Below, in pieces: positions 26,520-34,448 of a stretch of 64,000 nt of DNA. The stretch is taken from the NCBI RefSeq assembly GCF_900111565.1, contig NZ_FOIK01000001.1:620001-684000 (forward strand), given 5' to 3'. How positions within the stretch are numbered: the first letter of the stretch is position 1; the number at the start of each line of letters is the position of its first letter. The notes under the pieces were generated by a model. That model worked only from the letters and a program-made list of their open reading frames with translations. It ran no database searches and was not told the DNA's origin. Both the position numbers and the translations under genes were made by a program. This DNA is from Paenibacillus sp. NFR01 (GTDB lineage Bacteria; Bacillota; Bacilli; Paenibacillales; Paenibacillaceae).

Positions 26520-28814
26520 ATGAAGTACAGAGACCATACATTGTCCGTGCAGGAGCGCACTGCGCATCTGCTGGGATTAATGACGCTGGAAGAGAAGGTC
26601 GGCCAGCTTGTGCAGGGCTTTGGCTGGCAGGCCTATGAATATAAAGAGGGAGCGTTGACGCTCAGCGAGACATTCAAGGAGCAGGTCCGCGAGGGCGGAA
26701 TCGGCTCGCTGTACGGAACGCTGCGCGCCGATCCGTGGACCGGCGTGACGCTGGCGACCGGGCTCAGCCCGCGCGAGGGCGCAGTAGCCGTGAACAAGAT
26801 TCAAGCGTATGTGCTTGAACATTCGCGGCTCGGCATTCCGCTGCTGATCGGCGAGGAATGCTCGCACGGCCATATGGCCATCGGCGCCACCGTGTTCCCC
26901 GTGCCGCTGCTCCTTGGCAGCACGTGGAATACGGAGCTGTACCGGGAAATGTGCCGGGCGGTCGCACTGGAGACGCGGGCGCAAGGCGGCGCGGTGACCT
27001 ATTCGCCGGTGCTCGATGTCGTGCGCGATCCCCGCTGGGGCCGGACCGAGGAATGCTTCGGCGAAGACCCGTACCTGGTCGGCGAGTTCGCCGTCGCATC
27101 CGTCGAAGGGCTGCAAGGTGAAGCGCTGGATGCCGAAACGGCGGTTGGCGCGACCTTAAAGCACTTCGTCGCGTACGGCAGTTCGGAAGGCGGACGCAAC
27201 GCCGGGCCGGTCTCGATGGGCCGGCGCGAGCTGCTGGAGACGGACCTATATCCGTTCCGCAAGGCGGTGGAAGCCGGCGCGGCTTCGATCATGCCGGCGT
27301 ACAACGAGATCGACGGCATTCCGTGCACCGTCAACCGAGAGCTGCTGCATGACATGCTGCGCGGCGAATGGGGCTTTGACGGGTTGGTCATTACCGACTG
27401 CGGCGCGATCGATATGCTTGCCGCAGGGCATGACACCGCGGACGGCGGTGAGGAAGCCGCCGTCCAGGCGGTGACGGCCGGCATCGACATGGAGATGTCG
27501 GGCGTGATGTTCGGCCGCCATCTCGCGGCGGCCGTGCGCGGCGGCCGATTGGATGAGGCCGTCATCGACAAGGCGGCAGCGCGCGTGCTGGCGCTGAAGT
27601 TCCGGCTCGGGCTGTTCGAACGCCCGTACGCCGATTCGGATGCGGCGGAACGCGTCATCGGCAGCTCGGAGCATGCCGAACTGGCGCGGACCGTCGCCGC
27701 CGAGGGCATCGTGCTGCTGAAGAACAGCGGCGTGCTGCCGCTGGACAAAAACGCGGGCACGATCGCCGTGATCGGACCGAACGCCGATGCCGGGTACAAC
27801 CAGCTCGGCGATTATACGTCGCCGCAGCCGCCGGCCAAAGTGGCGACCGTGCTGCGGGGCATCTGCGGCAAGCTGGCCGCTGAGCCGGAACGCGTGAAGT
27901 ACGCGCCGGGCTGCCGAATCAAAGACGATTCCGAGGAAGGGTTCGAATACGCGCTGGAAACCGCGGCGCAGGCGGACACGGTCGTGCTCGTTCTCGGCGG
28001 TTCCAGCGCCCGCGACTTCGGAGAAGACAGCATTGATCTGCGGACAGGCGCGTCCAAGGTAACGGACAGCCGGCTCAGCGACATGGACTGCGGCGAAGGC
28101 ATCGACCGCTGGTCGCTGCACTTGTCCGGCGTTCAGCTTCAACTCATGAAGGCGATCCAAGCGCTAGGCAAGCCGGTCATCGTCGTGTATATCAACGGGC
28201 GTCCGGTTGCCGAGCCGTGGATCGTCGAGCAGGCCGACGCGATTCTGGAAGCCTGGTATCCGGGGCAGGAAGGCGGCCATGCCATTGCCGACATCCTGTT
28301 CGGTGACGTCAATCCGTCGGGACGGCTGACTCTTTCCGTGCCGAAGGACGTTGGTCAGCTGCCGGTGCACTACCGCGGCAAACGCTCGCGCGGCAAGCGG
28401 TACCTGGAGAGCGATTCGCAGCCGCAATATCCGTTCGGCTTCGGTCTTAGTTATACCGAGTTTGCCTACAGCGGGCTTCAGGTGGAGCCGGCAACCCTTC
28501 CTGTGGGCGGCACGGCCGAGGTTTCAGTCGAAGTCGAAAATATCGGCTCCCGCAGCGGCGCGGAAGTGGTACAGCTTTATGTAACCGATCAGGTAAGCCA
28601 GGTTACGCGGCCGGCCAAGGAGCTGAAGGGTTTTGCCAAAATCCGGCTGGAGCCGGGCGAGAAGCGGCGGGTACGCTTCACCGTCGGCCCGGAGCAGCTG
28701 CAATATATCGGGTTGGATTACCGTTACGTTGTGGAGCCCGGACAGTTCAAACTCGGCATCGGCAGGCATGTGAACGATACGCTGGATATTCAACTTACCG
28801 TGACGGAGGAATAA
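26520..28814 (+). CDS. Glycoside hydrolase family 3 beta-glycosidase
   Basis: A 764-residue enzyme in three parts: a TIM barrel with the nucleophile D293 in LVITDCGAIDML, an alpha/beta sandwich (about 390-620) that normally carries the acid/base, and a C-terminal fibronectin III-like domain (about 655-750, EVSVEVENIGSRSGAEVVQLYV region). It would release beta-linked glucose, xylose or other sugars from non-reducing ends. There is no signal peptide, so it is cytoplasmic. The stop and the ATG of the next gene are 2 bases apart. Beside four mannose-active enzymes, a beta-mannoside or beta-glucoside in the same glycan is plausible, but family membership does not fix the substrate. Confidence 0.88.
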   Translation: MKYRDHTLSVQERTAHLLGLMTLEEKVGQLVQGFGWQAYEYKEGALTLSETFKEQVREGGIGSLYGTLRADPWTGVTLATGLSPREGAVAVNKIQAYVLEHSRLGIPLLIGEECSHGHMAIGATVFPVPLLLGSTWNTELYREMCRAVALETRAQGGAVTYSPVLDVVRDPRWGRTEECFGEDPYLVGEFAVASVEGLQGEALDAETAVGATLKHFVAYGSSEGGRNAGPVSMGRRELLETDLYPFRKAVEAGAASIMPAYNEIDGIPCTVNRELLHDMLRGEWGFDGLVITDCGAIDMLAAGHDTADGGEEAAVQAVTAGIDMEMSGVMFGRHLAAAVRGGRLDEAVIDKAAARVLALKFRLGLFERPYADSDAAERVIGSSEHAELARTVAAEGIVLLKNSGVLPLDKNAGTIAVIGPNADAGYNQLGDYTSPQPPAKVATVLRGICGKLAAEPERVKYAPGCRIKDDSEEGFEYALETAAQADTVVLVLGGSSARDFGEDSIDLRTGASKVTDSRLSDMDCGEGIDRWSLHLSGVQLQLMKAIQALGKPVIVVYINGRPVAEPWIVEQADAILEAWYPGQEGGHAIADILFGDVNPSGRLTLSVPKDVGQLPVHYRGKRSRGKRYLESDSQPQYPFGFGLSYTEFAYSGLQVEPATLPVGGTAEVSVEVENIGSRSGAEVVQLYVTDQVSQVTRPAKELKGFAKIRLEPGEKRRVRFTVGPEQLQYIGLDYRYVVEPGQFKLGIGRHVNDTLDIQLTVTEE

Positions 28815-28816
28815 AC

Positions 28817-31800
28817 ATGGAACGGATCAACCGCTTTATCCGCGAGCTGGCGGATCGGCAGTGGCAGGAATCCATTGAACTTAAAGACTGGCAGGTCACT
28901 TTGTCTCGGTACCGTCTTCCCGGCGATTATACGGCTCCCGAGCCGTTTGCAGGCAGCGAGAGCTTTGCTTTATTTCCGAGCGTTCAGGGCAATACGTATT
29001 TCTTCCGCACCGCTGCGGCGATTCCGCAGCATTGGCAGGGCACGGAGATTGGCCTTCGTTTCCTGTCCGGCGGCGAGGGACTGCTGCGGGTGAACGGGGC
29101 TTCCTGCCAGGGGCTGGACCGCAATCATACCTTCGTCAGCCTGAATCCTGAAGAAGTAGGCTGGGAGCCGCAGCTGGAAATCGAGCTGTACGATGCGATT
29201 CCGGAGCCCGATGACCCGCTGAACAAGCAGGCGGTGATCCAACCCCCGGTCCGCGCCGTTTCAGCCCTGCTCGTGCAAGTGAATCCGCAGGTCCAGTCCT
29301 TGATGCATACCGTGATCGTCATCCGTGACGCGGCCCGGCTGCTGCCGGACTCGGATTTCCGCCGTACCCGGCTGACCGAAGCGCTGCTTCAGGCGATGGA
29401 CGCCTGGGACGGGCTAGGCGATGCGGCGTTAGCGGACGGTGAAAAGCTTGCCGGCATCGAAGAGGCATTGCGCGGACGCGTGTCGGCCATCGGCAGCAAC
29501 GGCGAAGGCCGGATCCATATGATCGGCCAGTCGCATATCGACATCGCCTGGCTGTGGCCGGCGCGTGAGACGGTGCGCAAGACCAGCCGCACGTTCTCGA
29601 CGGTAAATGCTTTAATGGAGGAATTTCCTCATTTCCGTTATGCCCAGAGCCAGCCGCAACTGTTTGCTTACCTCAAGGACAACGATCCTGAGCTGTACGG
29701 GAAGGTCAAAGCGCGGATACGCGAAGGCCGCTGGGAGCTTGTCGGCGGCATGTGGGTCGAGCCGGATCTGAATATTCCGAGCGGCGAATCCTTGATGCGG
29801 CAAATGCTGTACGGACAAAACTTCTATCAGGAGGAGTTCGGCCTCCGCTCCAACATTGAATGGCTGCCCGATACCTTCGGCTATTGCGCTTCGCTGCCGC
29901 AGATTCTGAAGCACGGCGGCATCGAGTATTTCATGACAACCAAACTTGGCTGGAACGACACCAATGTGTTCCCTTACGACTTGTTCCATTGGGTCGGGAT
30001 CGACGGAACTCCAATGTTGTCGTTCATGAACCACGGCGTCAATGAAAATACGCTACCGAAGGATATACACGACCACTGGCAGTCCTACCGCGAGAAAGCG
30101 GCGCATCCGGAGCAGATGCTGCTCTACGGGCATGGCGACGGCGGAGGCGGCGTCACCCGCGAGATGCTGGAGCAGATTGAACGCTCCGGGCTGATGGTGG
30201 GACAACCGGAGGCGGTTTACAGTACCGCTGCCGAGTTCTTTGAAGGCATCCGCCAAGCGGATCCCAAGCTGCCGGTGTGGCAGGGCGACCTGTACCTGGA
30301 GCTGCACCGCGGTACTTATACGACCCATGCGCGCAACAAGCGCAATAACCGTAAGGCGGAAGGGTTGTACCGGGAAGCGGAGCTGTGGCAGGCGCTGGCC
30401 CGGCAGCGGAGCATGGAAGGGCTTGATGAGGCATCCGGCCATCTGCATGAGGGCTGGAAGCTGATCCTGCTGAACCAGTTCCACGACATCATTCCCGGTT
30501 CGGCGATTACCGAAGTATATGAGACTTCGGAGAAGGAATACGGGAAGATCTTTGCGCTCGGGAATTCGGCATTGGATGCCGGTACGCATGGAGTGACCGC
30601 GGGTATTGACACGCGGGGCGAAGGCCAAGCATATGTCGTGCTGAACAGCTTGGGCTGGAAGCGCGATATTCGGGTCGAGCTGGCGTTCCGCCGGACGCCG
30701 GGAACAATGCCGGCCGTTTGCGACGAGCAAGGCCATGTACTGGAGACGGAATTGCTGGAACGCGAAAGCGGCTCCGCCTTGCGGGTCCGTGTGCCGGAAG
30801 TTCCGGCGCTCGGCTACACTACGGTTTGGGTGAGAGCGGAAATCACGCATGAACACGAAGCCGAGGATTTCGCCGAAGCTGCCAATACGGATGGACTTCT
30901 ACAAGCGAATAAAGCAGATGATGCAGGTGTGACTCGTGAAGCTTACGAGGCGCACGAAGACCATGCAGTGGGCGAAGAGAGTTATGCAGGATTCGCCAAA
31001 TGCCAAACCCTGCCGCAGCCGCTCGGAGACGCCTGGGAAACCGGGTTTTACCGGTTGACGTTCAACGAACGCGGCGAAATCGTCGGCCTGTACGACAAGG
31101 AAGCAGAGCGCGAGATCGTCAAGCCGGGCGAAGCGGCGAACCGTTTCCATTTCTTCCATGACCGTCCGACGCTCTGGGATGCCTGGGACATCGACAGCCG
31201 TTACGAGCAGCAGCGGGCGGGAGAAGCCGCGCTCATTGACAAGCAAGTCAAGCATACGGGCAGCTTATGCGATATTCTCGCGTTTCGCTGGCAGATCGGC
31301 CAGTCAGTCATCGAGCAGCAATTAATTCTATATCATCATGACCGGCGGATCGACTTCAAGACGAAGGTGGACTGGAACGAAGCCCATAAATTGCTCAAAG
31401 TCGGCTTCCCGGTTGCCGTCAACGCGAACAAAGCGACTTATGAGATTCCGTTTGGAACGATTGAGCGGGTTACCCACCGCAACACTAGTTGGGAGCAGGC
31501 GCAATACGAGGTCTGCGGCCACCGCTTCGCCGATGTCGGCGAATACGGCTACGGCGTCAGCCTCCTGAACGACTGCAAATATGGATACGACGTACAGGGA
31601 AGCACGATTCGCTTGTCCCTCTTGCGCGCGCCGAAATGGCCGGATGTCACGGCCGATCTCGGCGAGCATGAATTTACGTATGCGCTGTACCCGCATCTTG
31701 GCGATTGGCGCGAAGCGTTGACGCTGCGCGCAGCGGCTGAACTGAACCATGCGGAGGTTGCCGTCGCTTGCCCTGCCGCAGAAGGCGAACGCCCGTCGTC

Positions 31801-32068
31801 CGGCAGCATGATCGGCTTTGACGGCAAGCATGTCGTGCTCGACACGGTCAAACCGTCCGAGGACGGAACCGCCAGCATCCTGCGGCTGTACGAATCCGCC
31901 GGCGGGCGGGAGACGGTGACCCTGCGCTGGCCGCAGCCGTCCGCACGCTTTTACGCATCCAATGCGCTCGAAGAAGAGCTCGAGCTTCTGCCGGCGGAAG
32001 ACGGCCTGCTGAGACTCTCCTTCACGCCTTATCAGATTCAAACGATCCGGATCGTTGAACCGAAATAG
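28817..32068 (+). CDS. Glycoside hydrolase family 38 alpha-mannosidase (long form)
   Basis: A 1083-residue alpha-mannosidase. An N-terminal domain of about 225 residues precedes the catalytic barrel. Zinc-binding and active-site motifs are QSHIDIAWLW, and WLPDTFGYC with nucleophile D352. Long beta-rich domains follow. Bacterial members of this layout hydrolyse alpha-linked mannose from oligosaccharides in the cytoplasm, and no signal peptide is seen here. An acidic, histidine-rich insertion (about residues 672-725: ITHEHEAEDFAEAANTDG and following) interrupts the beta-domain. The ATG follows GGAGG at 2 bases from the GH3 stop. It differs clearly from the second GH38 enzyme at 34449. Confidence 0.9.
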   Translation: MERINRFIRELADRQWQESIELKDWQVTLSRYRLPGDYTAPEPFAGSESFALFPSVQGNTYFFRTAAAIPQHWQGTEIGLRFLSGGEGLLRVNGASCQGLDRNHTFVSLNPEEVGWEPQLEIELYDAIPEPDDPLNKQAVIQPPVRAVSALLVQVNPQVQSLMHTVIVIRDAARLLPDSDFRRTRLTEALLQAMDAWDGLGDAALADGEKLAGIEEALRGRVSAIGSNGEGRIHMIGQSHIDIAWLWPARETVRKTSRTFSTVNALMEEFPHFRYAQSQPQLFAYLKDNDPELYGKVKARIREGRWELVGGMWVEPDLNIPSGESLMRQMLYGQNFYQEEFGLRSNIEWLPDTFGYCASLPQILKHGGIEYFMTTKLGWNDTNVFPYDLFHWVGIDGTPMLSFMNHGVNENTLPKDIHDHWQSYREKAAHPEQMLLYGHGDGGGGVTREMLEQIERSGLMVGQPEAVYSTAAEFFEGIRQADPKLPVWQGDLYLELHRGTYTTHARNKRNNRKAEGLYREAELWQALARQRSMEGLDEASGHLHEGWKLILLNQFHDIIPGSAITEVYETSEKEYGKIFALGNSALDAGTHGVTAGIDTRGEGQAYVVLNSLGWKRDIRVELAFRRTPGTMPAVCDEQGHVLETELLERESGSALRVRVPEVPALGYTTVWVRAEITHEHEAEDFAEAANTDGLLQANKADDAGVTREAYEAHEDHAVGEESYAGFAKCQTLPQPLGDAWETGFYRLTFNERGEIVGLYDKEAEREIVKPGEAANRFHFFHDRPTLWDAWDIDSRYEQQRAGEAALIDKQVKHTGSLCDILAFRWQIGQSVIEQQLILYHHDRRIDFKTKVDWNEAHKLLKVGFPVAVNANKATYEIPFGTIERVTHRNTSWEQAQYEVCGHRFADVGEYGYGVSLLNDCKYGYDVQGSTIRLSLLRAPKWPDVTADLGEHEFTYALYPHLGDWREALTLRAAAELNHAEVAVACPAAEGERPSSGSMIGFDGKHVVLDTVKPSEDGTASILRLYESAGGRETVTLRWPQPSARFYASNALEEELELLPAEDGLLRLSFTPYQIQTIRIVEPK

Positions 32069-32097
32069 CCCCATCAACTTAGAGGAGTGTTGATTCC

Positions 32098-33417
32098 TTG
32101 GAACAATTCAGACTGCCCCAAATCGAAATGCCGAAGCTGCCGCTGCCGCGTTCCATTGCGGAAATGCTGGACGAGGCGGACCGCAGGCTGGCCCACCGGC
32201 CGAAGCTTGCACGGTTGTTCCGCAATTGTTTTCCGAACACGCTGGAGACAACGACCAAGCTGCTGGATGACGGCACCACGTTTGTCATTACCGGCGACAT
32301 TCCGGCCTGCTGGCTGCGGGACTCCGTCGAGCAGGTGATCCATTACGTTCCGTTTGCCGCGGGCGACGCGGATCTGCAGCGCGTCATCGGCGGGCTGATC
32401 AAACGCCATGTCGAATACATCCTGATCGATCCGTACGCCAATGCGTTCAACGAAACCTGCAACGACTGGCACTGGAATACCGGCGACCAGACGGAGATGT
32501 CGCCTTGGGTGTGGGAACGCAAATTCGAGATCGACTCGCTGTGCTTCGTCATCCGGCTTGCCCATACGTACTGGAAGGCAACGAACAAAACCGACTTTTT
32601 CACCGCCAATTTTAAAAAAGCGCTGCGTACGATAACCGACTTGTTTAAACGCGAGCAGCATCATTTCGAGCAGTCGCCGTACCGTTTCACCCGCAACAAC
32701 GGAATTATGGAAGATTCCATCCAGAACGGCGGCATCGGCATGCCGGTCAATTACACCGGGATGATCTGGTCGGGCTTCCGCTCCAGCGACGACGCCTGCG
32801 ATTTTCATTACAATATCCCTGGCAATATGTTCGCCGTCGTGGCGCTGCGCCAAATGCAGGAATTCGCCGAATGGGTGTTCCGCGACCTCGATTTCCTGGC
32901 CGAACTGAAGCAATTGGAGCAGCAAGTGGATCACGGGATCAAGCTGTACGGGATTTACCGCCATCCGGAATTCGGCCCGATCTATGCATACGAAACCGAC
33001 GGTTACGGCAATTACTGCCTGATGGACGATGCGGGCACGCCGGGCCTCATGTCCATTCCGTACCTCGGTTACGTATCGGCCGATGATCCGATCTATCAGA
33101 ATACGCGGCGGTTTGCGCTTAGCCAAGAGAACCCGTTTTATTTCGAAGGCCAAGCGGCCCGTGGCATCGGCAGCCCGCATACCCCGAAGGGCTACATTTG
33201 GCATATGGCGCTGTCCATGCAGGGCATTACGGCAACCTCCAAGGAGGAAAAGCTGGCCATGCTGGCGATGCTCGAAGCGACCGACGCCGACACCGGCTAC
33301 ATGCATGAAGGCTTCCATGCCGACGATCCGGCGATTTTTACGCGCAAATGGTTCGCCTGGTCGAACAGCCTGTTCTCGCAGCTGGTGCTGCAGGCGATGA
33401 ACGAAGAGATCCTCTAA
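32098..33417 (+). CDS. Glycoside hydrolase family 125 exo-alpha-1,6-mannosidase
   Basis: A 439-residue (alpha/alpha)6-barrel enzyme recognised by TGDIPACWLRDSVEQ near residue 65, EDSIQNGGIGMPVNYTGM near 205 and the C-terminal YMHEGFHADDPAIFTRKWF. Characterised GH125 enzymes are metal-independent and remove non-reducing alpha-1,6-linked mannose from N-glycan cores. Start is a TTG at 32098 after AGAGGAG, 29 bases past the GH38 stop. Together with GH38 (alpha-1,2/1,3-type cleavage) and GH130 it gives a coherent route for dismantling N-glycan- or mannoprotein-type oligosaccharides. Confidence 0.9.
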   Translation: MEQFRLPQIEMPKLPLPRSIAEMLDEADRRLAHRPKLARLFRNCFPNTLETTTKLLDDGTTFVITGDIPACWLRDSVEQVIHYVPFAAGDADLQRVIGGLIKRHVEYILIDPYANAFNETCNDWHWNTGDQTEMSPWVWERKFEIDSLCFVIRLAHTYWKATNKTDFFTANFKKALRTITDLFKREQHHFEQSPYRFTRNNGIMEDSIQNGGIGMPVNYTGMIWSGFRSSDDACDFHYNIPGNMFAVVALRQMQEFAEWVFRDLDFLAELKQLEQQVDHGIKLYGIYRHPEFGPIYAYETDGYGNYCLMDDAGTPGLMSIPYLGYVSADDPIYQNTRRFALSQENPFYFEGQAARGIGSPHTPKGYIWHMALSMQGITATSKEEKLAMLAMLEATDADTGYMHEGFHADDPAIFTRKWFAWSNSLFSQLVLQAMNEEIL

Positions 33418-33444
33418 ACTACAGAACATGGGAGAGAAGAGACG

Positions 33445-34443
33445 ATGAGCAAAATCATTGGAACCGAGCTGCCCGGCATGCCGTGGCAGGACAAACCCGC
33501 AGGACTGAACGCCCCGGTATGGCGGTATTCCGCCAACCCGATCATTCAGCGCCATGCCATCCCGAACGCCAACAGCGTATTTAATTCGGCGGTGATTCCG
33601 TTCAAGGACGGCTACGCCGGGGTGTTCCGCTGCGATTCGCGGTCGGTGAGCATGGATATTTTCGCCGGCTTCAGCGACAATGGCATCGACTGGACCATTA
33701 ACCACGAACCGATTACCTTCGAAGGCGACCCGGAAGTCACCAAGCGGGAATACCGCTACGATCCGCGCGTCTGCCAAATCGGCGATAAATACTACATTAC
33801 CTGGTGCAACGGCTATCACGGCCCGACCATCGGCATCGCGTATACGTACGATTTCGTCACCTTCCATCAGCTGGAAAATGCCTTCCTGCCTTACAACCGC
33901 AATGGCGTGCTGTTCCCGCGCCTGATCGACGGCCATTATGCCATGCTGAGCCGCCCGAGCGATACCGGGCATACGCCGTTCGGCGACATCTTTTACAGCG
34001 TCAGTCCCGACCTGACTTTCTGGGGCAAACACCGTTATGTGATGGGGACGGTAAACGGAGACGCTTCAGCCTGGCAGTCGAAAAAAATCGGTCCCGGACC
34101 GGTGCCGATCGAAACCGACGAAGGCTGGCTGCTGATCTACCACGGCGTCATTAATACCTGCAACGGGTTCGTGTACCGGATCGGCGTTGCGCTGCTCGAC
34201 CTGGATCAGCCTTGGAAAGTGATCGGCCGTTCGCGCAATTACATTCTCGGGCCGGAAGAGCTGTACGAATGCGTCGGCGACGTGCCGAACGTCACCTTCC
34301 CTTGCGCCGCACTGACCGATGCCGCCACCGGGCGGATCGCCATCTATTACGGCTGTGCCGACACCGTCACCGGCGTTGCCTTCACCACGGTGGATGAGCT
34401 GCTGGGCTACATGCGGGAATATCCGCTTGAAGAAGAGGTTTAA
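33445..34443 (+). CDS. Glycoside hydrolase family 130 beta-mannoside phosphorylase-like enzyme
   Basis: A 332-residue five-blade propeller protein. The candidate catalytic Asp lies in [18 protein letters not shown]. The phosphate-site region contains ARG/HIS-bearing motifs such as LLIYHGVI, expected in phosphorylases rather than in GH130 hydrolases. Family members act on beta-1,4-mannosyl-N-acetylglucosamine, mannosylglucose or beta-mannans, releasing mannose 1-phosphate. In this operon it would process the beta-mannosyl link left after alpha-mannose removal. The ATG follows GGGAGAGAAGAG. Exact substrate is inferred. Confidence 0.85.
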   Translation: MSKIIGTELPGMPWQDKPAGLNAPVWRYSANPIIQRHAIPNANSVFNSAVIPFKDGYAGVFRCDSRSVSMDIFAGFSDNGIDWTINHEPITFEGDPEVTKREYRYDPRVCQIGDKYYITWCNGYHGPTIGIAYTYDFVTFHQLENAFLPYNRNGVLFPRLIDGHYAMLSRPSDTGHTPFGDIFYSVSPDLTFWGKHRYVMGTVNGDASAWQSKKIGPGPVPIETDEGWLLIYHGVINTCNGFVYRIGVALLDLDQPWKVIGRSRNYILGPEELYECVGDVPNVTFPCAALTDAATGRIAIYYGCADTVTGVAFTTVDELLGYMREYPLEEEV

Positions 34444-34448
34444 CGCTT

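Noticed and set aside
32074..34032. 652-residue minus-strand open frame
   Set aside because: It lies antisense to the GH125 and GH130 genes, which have clear motifs. It is a product of GC-rich third positions and matches no domain.
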